Below, piece by piece: positions 45,144 through 54,617 of a DNA stretch of 64,000 bases (positions are counted from its first letter, which is position 1; each line of letters begins with the position of its first letter). The notes below the pieces were generated by a model. The model did not search any database, was not told the origin of the DNA, and saw only the letters and a list, made by a program, of their open reading frames with translations. This DNA is from JAPOXR01 sp965221935 (lineage in GTDB: Bacteria; Pseudomonadota; Alphaproteobacteria; Rhodobacterales; Rhodobacteraceae), in assembly GCA_965221935.1 (NCBI GenBank), contig CBDCSZ010000048.1, forward strand, positions 106,481 through 170,480, written 5' to 3'. The position numbers were made by a program, and so were the translations under genes.

Positions 45144-46718
45144 TCATGCGCGCCTGCTGCCGGTTCTCGGAATAGATGTCGCGCTGCGCGGTTTGAACGG
45201 AATTGTGTTTGACGCCGGCCTTTCTTCCTGCCTCTCTTCCAGTTTCCGTCCCTCCACGACTTTGACGATTTCGTCTCCGGTCAGCGTCTCATACTCGAGC
45301 AGCCCTTCCGCCAGCCGGTCAAGCTGTGCCTTCTTTTCTGTCAAAATGCCGCGCGCGAGGCTGTAGCCTTCGTCAACAATTCGCCTGACTTCGGCATCGA
45401 TCATCTCTTCCGTTTCCGGGCTGGCGCCGGTTCCTCCGGGAATGCCTGGAAACTGCGCCTGTTCGCTGGAGTAATCGATCTTTCCAAGTTTTTCAGACAT
45501 CCCGAACTGGGTCACCATCGCGCGCGCAATCTTGGTGGCCTGTTTGATGTCAGACGCGGCGCCTGAAGTGACATTTTCGACGCCAAACACGATTTCTTCC
45601 GCGGCGCGGCCGCCCATCGCCATTGCGATCTTGGATTTGTATTTGGTCTGCGTCACCGAAACTTCGTCCCGTTCCGGCTGGGAATGCACCACGCCGAGAG
45701 CCATTCCGCGCGGAATGATGGTCGCCTTGTGGATGGGGTCGTGCTGCGGCACATTCATGCCGACAAGAGCATGGCCGGCTTCGTGATAGGCAATCTGCCG
45801 CCGATCTTCATCGGTCATCACCAGAGAACGGCGCTCGCTGCCAAGCACCACCTTGTCTTTGGCGTTCTCAAAATCCTCCATCGAGACGAAATTCCGCTTG
45901 ACCCGCGCAGCGATCAGCGCCGCCTCATTCACCAGATTGGCCAAATCAGCCCCGGAAAAACCCGGCGTGCCTCTGGCGACCGTGCGGAGCTTCACGTCCG
46001 GTCCCAGCACGACTTTTTTCCCGTGGACCCGCAGGATCGCCTCGCGGCCTTTGATGTCCGGCACCAGAACCACAACCTGCCGGTCGAAGCGCCCTGGCCG
46101 GAGCAGTGCGTGGTCAAGTACATCCGGGCGGTTGGTCGCCGCAATGATGACGATGCCGTCATTCGACTCAAACCCGTCCATTTCCACAAGCAGCTGGTTC
46201 AAAGTCTGCTCGCGTTCATCGTTGCCGCCGCCGTAGCCGACGCCCCTGGCCCGGCCGACCGCGTCGATCTCGTCAATGAAAATGATGCACGGGGCGTTCT
46301 TTTTCGCCTGCTCGAACATGTCGCGCACCCGCGACGCGCCGACGCCGACAAACATCTGCACGAAGTCGGACCCGGAGATCGTGAAAAACGGAACACCGGC
46401 CTCACCGGCGATCGCGCGCGCCAGCAGAGTCTTTCCGGTGCCCGGCGGACCAACAAGCAATGCGCCCTTCGGGATTTTCCCGCCGAGGCGCGAGAACATC
46501 TCCGGCTGCCGCAAAAAGGCGACGATTTCCTCGAGTTCTTCCTTGGCCTCGTCGATGCCGGCGACGTCAGCGAATGTCGCCCGCACCTGGTCCTCAGTCA
46601 ACATTTTCGCCGGCGACCTGCCATAGCCAAAAATGCCGCCGGGCCCGCCTCCGGCCTGTTTTCGGGTAAAGTAAATCATCGCCGCCAATATCAGCAGAGC
46701 GATCAGAAAACCCGTCAT
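45144..46718 (-). CDS. Second FtsH-type AAA+ protease, lacking TM1 and periplasmic domain
   Basis: A 524-residue FtsH paralogue. It starts with one membrane segment (MTGFLIALLILAAMIYF) that aligns to TM2 of FtsH, then FADVAGIDEAKEELEEIV, Walker A GPPGTGKT, Walker B CIIFIDEIDA, the SRH segment and the zinc site HEAGH. The AAA+ and protease domains are complete and close to those of the ftsH gene just upstream. TM1 and the periplasmic domain (about 100 residues) are absent, so its topology must differ. ATG 46718 has GGAGTG upstream. It may join mixed hexamers with FtsH; this is inference. Confidence 0.9.
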   Translation of the reverse strand: MTGFLIALLILAAMIYFTRKQAGGGPGGIFGYGRSPAKMLTEDQVRATFADVAGIDEAKEELEEIVAFLRQPEMFSRLGGKIPKGALLVGPPGTGKTLLARAIAGEAGVPFFTISGSDFVQMFVGVGASRVRDMFEQAKKNAPCIIFIDEIDAVGRARGVGYGGGNDEREQTLNQLLVEMDGFESNDGIVIIAATNRPDVLDHALLRPGRFDRQVVVLVPDIKGREAILRVHGKKVVLGPDVKLRTVARGTPGFSGADLANLVNEAALIAARVKRNFVSMEDFENAKDKVVLGSERRSLVMTDEDRRQIAYHEAGHALVGMNVPQHDPIHKATIIPRGMALGVVHSQPERDEVSVTQTKYKSKIAMAMGGRAAEEIVFGVENVTSGAASDIKQATKIARAMVTQFGMSEKLGKIDYSSEQAQFPGIPGGTGASPETEEMIDAEVRRIVDEGYSLARGILTEKKAQLDRLAEGLLEYETLTGDEIVKVVEGRKLEERQEERPASNTIPFKPRSATSIPRTGSRRA

Positions 46719-46821
46719 TTGGCACTCCGAAAAAAACCGCCTGCCGGCCAGAAGCGGCGGTTAAGGCTGCCGCTGCCGCCGGTCGCCTGCGCAGACAGCG
46801 CGGGGCGCGCGGGGCGCGCGG

Positions 46822-48723
46822 TCATGTCGGTTTCGGTTCCAGCCGGCCTCCCGGCTTGGCCGGCTGCGGCCGCCGCATCTTTGGAATCGAAGTGACGGAA
46901 TCCGGCGCGTTTCCGGTTTTTTCGTCATCGTCGCCGCGCTTCAGCGGTTCGCCGTTGATAATTTTTTGAATCTCTTCGCCGGTTAAAGTCTCGTATTCGA
47001 GCAGCCCTTCGGCCAGCCGCACAAGATCCTGGTCTTTTTCTTCCAGTATTTTTCTTGCGGTTTCGTATCCCCATTCGCAGATACGGCGGATTTCAGTGTC
47101 GATTGTTTCCTGCGTTGCCGGACTGACGCCTGGACCCTGGTTGAAGTGGCCGAGAAACGTGTCCTGTTCGTGCGCGTAGTCAATATTTCCGAGTTTGTCC
47201 GACATGCCGAACTCGGTGACCATCGCCCGCGCGATTCGGGTGACTTGTTTGATGTCTGACGCCGCGCCAGAGGTTACGTTTTCTGACCCGAACTTCAGTT
47301 CTTCAGCCGCTTTGCCGCCCATCGCCATGGCAATTTTCGAGCGGTATTTTGCGTAGGTGACCGAAAGGTGATCCCGCTCGGGAAGCGCAATGACCAGCCC
47401 GAGGGCGCGGCCGCGCGGGATGATCGTCGCCTTGTGAATAGGATCGTGCTGCGGGACGTTCATGCCGACAATCGCATGGCCCGCCTCGTGATAGGCTGTC
47501 AGTTTCCTCTCGTCATCCGTCATGACAAGCGAGCGCCGTTCGCTGCCCATCATGACCTTGTCCTTGGCGTTTTCAAAATCCTCCATGGTCACATAGCTGC
47601 GCCCCACTCTCGCCGCGAGAAGCGCCGCCTCGTTGACCAGATTCGCCAGATCGGCTCCGGAAAACCCCGGGGTTCCCCGGGCAATGACCTTCAGTTTGAC
47701 GTCCGGCCCCGATTTGATTTTGCGGGCATGGACTTCGAGGATTTTCTCCCGACCGGTGATGTCGGGCGTCGGAACCTCCACCTGCCGGTCGAACCGGCCC
47801 GGCCGCAAAAGCGCCGGGTCAAGCACGTCCGGGCGGTTGGTGGCAGCGATGATGATGACGCCGTCGTTGGACTCAAAGCCATCCATTTCGACCAGGAGCT
47901 GGTTCAGCGTCTGCTCTCGTTCGTCATTGCCGCCGCCGATTCCGATTCCCCGCGAACGGCCGACGGCGTCGATTTCGTCGATAAAGACGATGCAGGGCGC
48001 ATTGCGTTTGGCCTGTTCAAACATGTCGCGCACTCTGGAGGCGCCGACACCGACAAACATCTCGACAAAATCCGAGCCGGATATCGTGAAGAAAGGAACC
48101 CCTGCCTCGCCGGCGATTGCTCTGGCGAGCAGCGTCTTTCCGGTGCCTGGCAAACCGACAAGCAGCGCGCCCGTGGGAATCTTGCCGCCGAGTTTTGAGA
48201 ATTTGGCCGGGTCACGCAGGAAGTCGACGATTTCTTCCAGCTCTTCTTTCGCTTCATCGATTCCGGCGACATCGGCAAAGGTCACTCTTTCCTGGCGTTC
48301 GGTCAGCAGTTTCGCCTTGGACTTTCCGAAACCCAGGGCGCCGCGTCCGCCGCCCTGCATCCGGTGCATGAAAAAGAACCAGATTGCAATCAGGATCAGG
48401 AACGGGAACAGCGGAGCGAGAAACGACATGATCCCGCTCGGTTCCTGTGACTTAGCGTCGATCTGAACATTGTTGGCCAGCAGATGGCTGGCGATGTCAA
48501 CTTCTTTCGGCCGAATTGTCGTAAACCTGCTGCCGTCCGCGGTTCGCGCGATGATTTTTTCGCCATCGAGCAGCACCGCTTCGACTTCCCCCGCTTCGAC
48601 CTGCTCGTAAAACGTGGAAAGCGGCACAGTCTGCACCGTGTTCATCGATCTGTTGCTGGTGAACACATTGAACAGAACGACGACCAGGATAAAGAGGGCA
48701 CCCCAGAGCAAAAGGTTCTTCAT
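46822..48723 (-). CDS. ftsH: ATP-dependent zinc metalloprotease FtsH
   Basis: A 633-residue membrane-bound AAA+ protease. TM1 is MKNLLLWGALFILVVVLF; the periplasmic domain follows; TM2 is FLAPLFPFLILIAIWFFFM. Walker A is GLPGTGKT (Leu where the family usually has Pro), Walker B CIVFIDEIDA, pore motif FVEMFVG, zinc site HEAGHAIVG. It degrades membrane proteins and unstable regulators. The start is ATG 48723; a TTG 12 bases earlier is possible. It follows tilS, as in many proteobacteria, and is itself followed by a truncated paralogue 103 bases downstream. Confidence 0.96.
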   Translation of the reverse strand: MKNLLLWGALFILVVVLFNVFTSNRSMNTVQTVPLSTFYEQVEAGEVEAVLLDGEKIIARTADGSRFTTIRPKEVDIASHLLANNVQIDAKSQEPSGIMSFLAPLFPFLILIAIWFFFMHRMQGGGRGALGFGKSKAKLLTERQERVTFADVAGIDEAKEELEEIVDFLRDPAKFSKLGGKIPTGALLVGLPGTGKTLLARAIAGEAGVPFFTISGSDFVEMFVGVGASRVRDMFEQAKRNAPCIVFIDEIDAVGRSRGIGIGGGNDEREQTLNQLLVEMDGFESNDGVIIIAATNRPDVLDPALLRPGRFDRQVEVPTPDITGREKILEVHARKIKSGPDVKLKVIARGTPGFSGADLANLVNEAALLAARVGRSYVTMEDFENAKDKVMMGSERRSLVMTDDERKLTAYHEAGHAIVGMNVPQHDPIHKATIIPRGRALGLVIALPERDHLSVTYAKYRSKIAMAMGGKAAEELKFGSENVTSGAASDIKQVTRIARAMVTEFGMSDKLGNIDYAHEQDTFLGHFNQGPGVSPATQETIDTEIRRICEWGYETARKILEEKDQDLVRLAEGLLEYETLTGEEIQKIINGEPLKRGDDDEKTGNAPDSVTSIPKMRRPQPAKPGGRLEPKPT

Positions 48724-48841
48724 GTGATTTCCCAAGGGAATATCCTCCAGCGTTTACCGGGTGCGAAATACAACTGCGCTTACAGGGCCTGCCTGCATTT
48801 ATGCATAGTCTTTCAGACAGATAATTGCAAAATCCCCTGAT

Positions 48842-50101
48842 TCAATGGCGCCGGGCGAATCGACCCCCGATGGGGCCGGACCGAACCAGCCGGAAACTCC
48901 AGCCCGCTCTCAAACCGGCGAACGGCGCCGCCAGCAGCCGATCCTGCGCCCACAGGGCGGGCGACGCCAGCAGGCGTTCCCGTGAAACACCTGTTTCGGA
49001 GGTCTTCGGCAGTTTTGCCAGCCCTTCTTTGCCGAGGGCGGCAATCGTTGCCCCGGGCGGAGCCGGCTCACCGGCAAGCCGCCAGCGATTGTCCCAGCTG
49101 TCGCACGCCGGAACCGGCGGACCGCAGGCCGACGGCTCACGCATGACCAGCAGCGAAAATCCGTCGATTCTGCGCATGATGCAGCCTGCAAGCGTAGCGG
49201 CGGCATCCTGAGAACAGTCCAATGCGGACATAAGCGCTTTCAGGCGCGGTCGATAGGCGCCGCCGGCCACCGCCCGCAGCGCATCTGCGGCCAGCCTCAG
49301 CCGCAGCTCCTGCCCAAGCGACCAGAATCCGTCATTGAATCCCACCTCGCCGAGCGCGGTCAGCTGTCCGCATTCCAGCGCCGCCTGCTCCGCCGCCTGC
49401 TCCAGAACTTCTCTCGCCGCCTGCATGCGGTCTGCGGTCGCCGCCAATCGCTCCACAGACATGCCCAGCGGAGCAAGCTCGGCAATGAGTCTGCGGGCCC
49501 GCACCCGATCAAACCGGAGGTCGTCGTTGCTTGGATCCTCTGCCCAGCCGATGCCCGCGCCGCGCAGGAAATCTCTGAGCGCCGCGCGGCGGATTTCCAG
49601 CAACGGCCTCAGCCACCGGATGCCATCCCTTACGATTTCAGCTGGCATGGCGGAAAGCCCGTCAACGCCCGATCCCCTCGCAAGATTGAGCAATACCGTT
49701 TCCGCCTGGTCATCCATCGTGTGGCCCAGAGCAACAGCGCCGCAACCGCCCGTTTTCGCCCAGTCCGCAATCAGACGGTAACGCGCCTTGCGGGCTTCGT
49801 TCTGCAGATTGCCGCTTTCAGCGTGAGTCCAGTGAAGCGTTGTGTGGGCATGACCGAGCGAATTCGCCAGCTTCCTGACCATCTCACACTCGTCAGCGGC
49901 CGCTTCGCGAATCCCGTGGTCAACCGAAACCGCGGCCAGCGAAATGTTTCGATTCACGCTCCACTGCGACAGCAGGCTGAGCAGCGCTATCGAGTCGCCG
50001 CCCCCGGAAACCGCCACAGCGATTCGGCTGCCGGATTGCAATACGTTCAATGCTCGGCTTAACTCGATGAACTGCCTGAGCTCTTGGTCCTTCAACCGCA
50101 A
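48842..50101 (-). CDS. tilS: tRNA(Ile)-lysidine synthetase
   Basis: A 419-residue PP-loop ATPase; the motif reads AVSGGGDSIALL near residue 30. It attaches lysine to C34 of the tRNA-Ile CAU anticodon so that it reads AUA. VDHGIREAAADECEMV and HTMDDQAETVLLNLARGSG are further TilS landmarks. The start is non-ATG: TTG at 50101, or TTG at 50095, which overlaps the cpoB stop as TTGA. Position between cpoB and ftsH is the usual alphaproteobacterial arrangement. Confidence 0.92.
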   Translation of the reverse strand: MRLKDQELRQFIELSRALNVLQSGSRIAVAVSGGGDSIALLSLLSQWSVNRNISLAAVSVDHGIREAAADECEMVRKLANSLGHAHTTLHWTHAESGNLQNEARKARYRLIADWAKTGGCGAVALGHTMDDQAETVLLNLARGSGVDGLSAMPAEIVRDGIRWLRPLLEIRRAALRDFLRGAGIGWAEDPSNDDLRFDRVRARRLIAELAPLGMSVERLAATADRMQAAREVLEQAAEQAALECGQLTALGEVGFNDGFWSLGQELRLRLAADALRAVAGGAYRPRLKALMSALDCSQDAAATLAGCIMRRIDGFSLLVMREPSACGPPVPACDSWDNRWRLAGEPAPPGATIAALGKEGLAKLPKTSETGVSRERLLASPALWAQDRLLAAPFAGLRAGWSFRLVRSGPIGGRFARRH

Positions 50102-50931
50102 TCCAAGTTGGCGACCTGCGCCTCCGCGAGCCCGGCTTCTCCAGAGTTGGGGAACCGGGCGCCGACATCCTTCAATATTGTGCAGGCTTCATTTATCTGT
50201 CCAAGCTCAACGAGGCTCTCACCGAGCCGAAGCATTGATTTGGCAGCGGCAGGGCCGTCATCCTGGTGCGAGAATGCGGCCAAAAAGGCCTTGCCCGCTT
50301 CAAGCCACTTCTCCTGAAAATACAGCGCTTCGCCCCGGTAATAGTGGGCGTCGGCAACAAACATGCCTTGAGGATACGCTTCGGTCAGTTGTGAAAACTG
50401 CTCGATTGCCGACTGAATTTCACCCTTCTGGTAAGCCTGCATGGCTCGGTTGAACCCTTCTTCCTCCAGCACCGAGAAGTCCGCGACCACGGTTTCCGCG
50501 GGCACATTCGCGAGCACTGTGCTGACCGGTCCGAGCTCTTCTCCGAGTGGACTGCCGATCGTCAGCCGCGACAGGTCATTTCCCGCGAGTTCCATCAGCA
50601 CAAACTCAAGGTCTCGGATTTGCCGGTTGCCGTCTTCGGCAATGCGCAGAATGCGGAACTCAAGCTCCTCGATCTTGGCCAAAGACTCCCTGAGTTCCTG
50701 TTCCAGGGCATCGATTCTTCTCAGCGAGCTAATATCTGACGGGACGATTTCCCGCGGGCGCGCGGCACTGGGAATCAATTCCCGCCGCAAAGCCTCCATT
50801 TGACCGTAGAGGTCAAGCAGCTGCCCACGAACATCGGCAAGTGTCTCGCTGGCATGATCCTGTGCCGCCGCCGCGGAGCCCAACAATGCGAACACCGCCA
50901 ATGCGGATATGAACACATATGGTTTCCGCAT
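50092..50931 (-). CDS. cpoB: Tol-Pal system protein CpoB (YbgF)
   Basis: A protein of about 279 residues with a signal peptide (MRKPYVFISALAVFALLGSA, cleavage before AQD), an N-terminal coiled-coil segment (IDALEQELRESLAKIEELEF) and three C-terminal TPR-like repeats (YQKGEIQSAIEQFSQLTEAY, AHYYRGEALYFQEKWLEAG, SLVELGQINEACTILKDVG). CpoB links the Tol machine to peptidoglycan synthesis during division. Start ATG 50931 gives a normal signal; a GTG three codons upstream is possible. Directly downstream of pal, overlapping tilS. Confidence 0.92.
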   Translation of the reverse strand: MRKPYVFISALAVFALLGSAAAAQDHASETLADVRGQLLDLYGQMEALRRELIPSAARPREIVPSDISSLRRIDALEQELRESLAKIEELEFRILRIAEDGNRQIRDLEFVLMELAGNDLSRLTIGSPLGEELGPVSTVLANVPAETVVADFSVLEEEGFNRAMQAYQKGEIQSAIEQFSQLTEAYPQGMFVADAHYYRGEALYFQEKWLEAGKAFLAAFSHQDDGPAAAKSMLRLGESLVELGQINEACTILKDVGARFPNSGEAGLAEAQVANLDCG

Positions 50932-50940
50932 CGATTGCAC

Positions 50941-51471
50941 CTATCCGCGGAGATCCCGCTCAACCACCGAGATGGAGCGCCGGTTCTTGGACCAGCAGGA
51001 TTCGGACGAACAAACCGCTACGGGCCGTTCTTTGCCGTAAGTCACTGTCTTCATACGGTGGTTCGCGACACCCAGTTCGACCAGAAAGGACTGCACGGCT
51101 GCAGCGCGGCGGGCGCCGAGCGCCAGGTTGTATTCGCGTGTCCCCTGCTCGTCGGCATGGCCTTCGATCAGAACCACGAAATTCGGATTGTGATTCAGCC
51201 ACGTGGCCTGTTGCCGCAGCACATTGGCTGACTGATCTGTGATCGTGCTTTGGTCGACTTCGAAATAAACCGTATCGCCGATCAGCCGTGAAAAATACTC
51301 GGGTGTGTTGGGTTCGGGCTCCTCCAGATAGGACTGGTCGATTGATGCGGTCGCAGTTTCGCTGCCCGCCTCGTCTGAACCGAACAGACCATTGCCGAGA
51401 TCAAGCTGATTGCCAGAACACCCGGCAAGCGCCAAGACCGCCGTCGCGGCCACCGCCAATCCTTGTTTCAT
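50941..51471 (-). CDS. pal: Peptidoglycan-associated lipoprotein Pal
   Basis: A 176-residue lipoprotein. The signal peptide ends in the lipobox LAGC at residues 15-18, so the Cys is acylated and the protein anchored in the outer membrane. The OmpA-like peptidoglycan-binding domain contains VYFEVDQSTIT, the DAP-binding block LIEGHADEQGTREYNLALG and VTYGKERP. Works with TolQRAB in envelope constriction. The C-terminal region has two extra cysteines (VCSSESCW), common in alphaproteobacterial Pal. Confidence 0.95.
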   Translation of the reverse strand: MKQGLAVAATAVLALAGCSGNQLDLGNGLFGSDEAGSETATASIDQSYLEEPEPNTPEYFSRLIGDTVYFEVDQSTITDQSANVLRQQATWLNHNPNFVVLIEGHADEQGTREYNLALGARRAAAVQSFLVELGVANHRMKTVTYGKERPVAVCSSESCWSKNRRSISVVERDLRG

Positions 51472-51536
51472 TCCGCTGCCTCCTGCTCGTTTTATTATTG
51501 GATTCTGTATACCGCATTTTCAGGATTTTGGAACCG

Positions 51537-52871
51537 TTACTTTCGCAGCGGCGACCAGGCCGGGTCTGAACCGAACTGCGGCGTCGGCACTCTCCTGAGA
51601 ACTCTTCCGTAGACGTCCACCGAATACAGCGACGGTCCTCCCGCCGCCCCCGGCGCCTCCCGGAAAAACATCAGCACTCGGCCGTTTGGCGACCAGGTTG
51701 GTCCTTCATCAAGAAATGAAGCCGTCAGCAGCCTTTCTTCGCTGCCGTCAGCCCGCATGACGCCGATGTAAAATCTGCCGCCGGTCTGTTTCGTGAAGGC
51801 GATGTAGTCGCCGGTGGGCGACCAGACAGGGGTTCCATATCTGCCCTCTCCAAAGCTGATGCGCCTCGGTTTGAGCTCGTCGCTTCTCATGACATAGATC
51901 TGCTGCGTTTGGCTTCGGTCAGATTCAAACGCGATCCATTTGCCGTCCGGCGAATAAGACGGAGCGGTGTCGATCGCAGCGCTGTCGGTCATGCGGCGGA
52001 CACGGCGCCTGCCGATTTCCACTTCAAAAATGTCCGTGTTCGCACCCCTGGTCAGCGACAGCAGCACTTTGCCGCCATCCGGCGAAAAGCGCGGAGCGAA
52101 TGTCATCTCCGACGACTCGAGAATTGCCTTGCTGTCTCCGGTGCGCAGATCAAGCAGCTGAACCTTCGGAACACCGGTTTCGTAGGTTGTGTAAATCAGC
52201 AGCTCGCCGTTAGGAGAAAACCGCGGGGCGAGCACGATAAATTCGCCATGTGTCAGGTAGACGACATTTGCGCCGTCGTAGTCCATCAGTGCGAGTCGTT
52301 TCGATCTGTCTCCCTTTGGGCCTGATTCCGAGACAAATGCGACCCGGGAGTCAAAAAACGGCATTTCACCGGTGATCCGCCGATAAACCACATCCGCGAT
52401 TTTGTGCGCGATGCGGCGCCAGCTCCGCTCGCCGCCTCCGAACTGCACACCCTGCCCAAAGGGAGCTTCCGAAAAGACATCGAAGAGCCGGAATCTGACT
52501 TCAAGCTGTGTCCCGTCTGCGCGCACCGATCCATACACCAGAGCTTGGGCGTTGATGGCCTTCCAATCGGCAAATCTGACAGGTGATTCGAACTCCTGCG
52601 GCTGCGAAATGTGCGCTTCGCGCGGAATCACCCTGAAGAGTCCGGTTCCTGCCAGATCGGCGGCAATCACGTTTGAGATTCTCCGCGCATGCTCCGAAGC
52701 GGCCGCGTTCTCGGCCGCGAACTCAGGCACGGCGATGGGCAATGGCTCGATGACGCCTTCTGTTATGACAATCTTGAGCCGTTCATTCTGTGATTGCGAA
52801 TTCGCCTCGCCGACGGCGAAACCAACCCATGCAGCCATCAGACCCGCAAGGCATTTCGTGGCTTTTTTCAT
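51537..52871 (-). CDS. tolB: Tol-Pal periplasmic beta-propeller TolB
   Basis: A 444-residue periplasmic protein with a signal peptide (CLAGLMAAWVGFAVGEANSQ) and an N-terminal TolB domain (LRIVI-like KIVITEGVIEPLPIAVPEF), then a six-bladed propeller with repeated APRFSPDG, APSYSPDGKW, TPVWSPTGDY and GPTWSPNGR motifs. TolB binds Pal and TolA. Its ATG overlaps the tolA stop (ATGA), consistent with one operon. Confidence 0.95.
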   Translation of the reverse strand: MKKATKCLAGLMAAWVGFAVGEANSQSQNERLKIVITEGVIEPLPIAVPEFAAENAAASEHARRISNVIAADLAGTGLFRVIPREAHISQPQEFESPVRFADWKAINAQALVYGSVRADGTQLEVRFRLFDVFSEAPFGQGVQFGGGERSWRRIAHKIADVVYRRITGEMPFFDSRVAFVSESGPKGDRSKRLALMDYDGANVVYLTHGEFIVLAPRFSPNGELLIYTTYETGVPKVQLLDLRTGDSKAILESSEMTFAPRFSPDGGKVLLSLTRGANTDIFEVEIGRRRVRRMTDSAAIDTAPSYSPDGKWIAFESDRSQTQQIYVMRSDELKPRRISFGEGRYGTPVWSPTGDYIAFTKQTGGRFYIGVMRADGSEERLLTASFLDEGPTWSPNGRVLMFFREAPGAAGGPSLYSVDVYGRVLRRVPTPQFGSDPAWSPLRK

Positions 52872-54496
52872 CGTGCTCTCATCTCCTCGGGATCAAAAAC
52901 GACCTCAAATATGCGCCAGCGCTCGAATTTTTCTTTCGGCAGATCGAAGCCGGAATTCAGGCACCTGCGAATCGCCCGGCGACCCGCTTCAAATGCGGCA
53001 GTTCTGGCGCTTCCGGTTCCATCCGATGAATCTAACAGCTTGATCGATCCCGGGATCGGTGTGCCGGTCAGGTCAAGCTCAACTTCGAGCGTCACCACAA
53101 CCCCTCTCGCTTCATCTGAAAGCGCCGCGAGGTTCCAACAGTTTTGGATCGCCCTTTTCAGCCCGTCGCTTTCGCTTGCAGTCAGCGGCGCGGCACCGCC
53201 CAGCCCGGGTATGGTGGCCTCGGACGACTTGCCCAGTTCGGCTTCCGCCTGTTTGATCAAGTCCGCGACACTCAGCTCAGCGTCAGCAGGCTCCGGTTCG
53301 CTTTCCGCTTCCCGGATAAGATCGTCAATGTCCAATCCAAGCTCAGAAACCGGTTGTGGCTCGGGTTCAGGTTCGGGTTCGGCTTGCGGCTCCGGCTGCG
53401 GCTCCGGTTCCAGCGTTGGCTGTGGCTGCGGCTCCGGTTCCAGCGTTGGCTGTGGCTGTGGCTCCGGTTCCGGTTCGGCTTGCGGCAACTGATCCTGCGT
53501 CGTTTCTTCCACCGCAACGGGCCTCGGCGGCCTTCGCAGCGGCCGGGACAGAGTTAACGCGGTTGCTTCGGTCTCGTCCGCCTCGGTCACTGTTTCCAGG
53601 GCCGTATGCCCCCTTTCCGCCGCCGATTCGGGCTGAGCTTCAACTGCAGGCTCTGTTGCCTCCTCCGCCTGCGTCGCCTCGCGGTCCCTGTCGTCGATTC
53701 TCACTTCCGGTTCGGGTTCCGGCGCCGCCTCGGGCGCAACCCTCGGCGCGGCCTGCCGTGCCGGCTCATCTAAATCAGTTTCCGCGTCCGAAACCGAAAC
53801 AGCCTCTCGTTCATCCGGCGGCGCCTGTAACGCGGTTTCCACCGTTTCCTGCTCCTGAAAATCGGGGGCGGGGGCGGCTGCAGGGACAGGCTCTGGCTCT
53901 GGCAGCGGTTCCGGCTCTGGCTCGGGATCCGGCTGCGGCTCAGGTTCTGGCTGCGGCTCAGGTTCTGGCTGCGGTTCAGGCTGTGGTTCAGGCTGCGGCT
54001 CAGGTTCTGGCTGCGGCTCAGGTTCTGGCTGCGGTTCAGGCTGTGGTTCAGGCTGCGGCTCAGGTTCTGGCTGCGGTTCCGGCACTGGCTCGGGTTCGGG
54101 CTCTGGGTCCGGTTCAGGCTGCGGTTCAGGCTGTGGTTCAGGCTGTGGTTCGGGTTGTGGTTCGGGTTGGGGTTCGGGTTGGGGTTCGGGCTGCGGTTCA
54201 GGCTGTGGTTCGGGTTGTGGTTCGGGTTGGGGTTCGGGTTGGGGTTCGGGTTGGGGTTCGGGCGTGATATCTGGCTCAGCCGCAGGTTCGGAGGCGGGTT
54301 CGGCTGTCACTGGCGGGTCCGGCATGGGATCAGGACTGTTCGGCATCAATGCGTTCCACTCAGCCTCGGTGATCAGTGCAACGTCTGCGACATCTATGTC
54401 AGCGTAGTTGAACCGTCCGCTGTCGGGTTTCCAGAAAAAGATAAGCAACAGTAGACCGCAATGGCCGACCGCCGAAAGGAACGCGCCCGTCCGCAT
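52868..54496 (-). CDS. tolA: Tol-Pal inner membrane protein TolA with long PEPQ repeat
   Basis: A 542-residue protein. The single N-terminal membrane segment is FLSAVGHCGLLLLIFFW. The periplasmic linker is extremely rich in Pro-Glu-Pro-Gln units where E. coli TolA has an Ala/Lys-rich helix. The C-terminal domain has LKRAIQNCWNLAALSDEARG and VVTLEVELDLTGTPIPGS, matching the TolA/TonB-like fold that contacts TolB and Pal. Stop overlaps the tolB start. Extended Pro-rich linkers probably act as rigid rods across the periplasm. Confidence 0.9.
   Translation of the reverse strand: MRTGAFLSAVGHCGLLLLIFFWKPDSGRFNYADIDVADVALITEAEWNALMPNSPDPMPDPPVTAEPASEPAAEPDITPEPQPEPQPEPQPEPQPEPQPEPQPEPQPEPQPEPQPEPQPEPQPEPQPEPDPEPEPEPVPEPQPEPEPQPEPQPEPQPEPEPQPEPEPQPEPQPEPQPEPEPQPEPEPQPDPEPEPEPLPEPEPVPAAAPAPDFQEQETVETALQAPPDEREAVSVSDAETDLDEPARQAAPRVAPEAAPEPEPEVRIDDRDREATQAEEATEPAVEAQPESAAERGHTALETVTEADETEATALTLSRPLRRPPRPVAVEETTQDQLPQAEPEPEPQPQPTLEPEPQPQPTLEPEPQPEPQAEPEPEPEPQPVSELGLDIDDLIREAESEPEPADAELSVADLIKQAEAELGKSSEATIPGLGGAAPLTASESDGLKRAIQNCWNLAALSDEARGVVVTLEVELDLTGTPIPGSIKLLDSSDGTGSARTAAFEAGRRAIRRCLNSGFDLPKEKFERWRIFEVVFDPEEMRAR
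53890..54265. repeat. Degenerate tandem repeat encoding the TolA Pro-Glu-Pro-Gln linker
   Basis: On the minus strand the units encode PEPQ and PEPE pairs with a basic period of 12 bases and larger near-identical blocks of about 60 bases (for example 53955-54014 and 54015-54074). A second, shorter stretch lies at 53350-53490. Such tracts are prone to slippage and copy-number change. Confidence 0.85.
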
Positions 54497-54617
54497 CTTG
54501 TGCGCTCACCCGAACAGCGCACGGCAATGGACGTCCCGAGCGGTCAACCGCGCAAAGCGCTCCTGCAGGCGGCGGTCTTTGACATTGATCAGATTGCCTG
54601 GCCCAATGCCAAAGCAG

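Noticed and set aside
53356..54267. Plus-strand open frame rich in Val-Ala-Gln opposite tolA
   Set aside because: Low-complexity translation of the antisense of the PEPQ repeat.
53350..54270. CRISPR-like array suggested by regular repeats
   Set aside because: The repeat is coding, has no spacers and is in frame with TolA.
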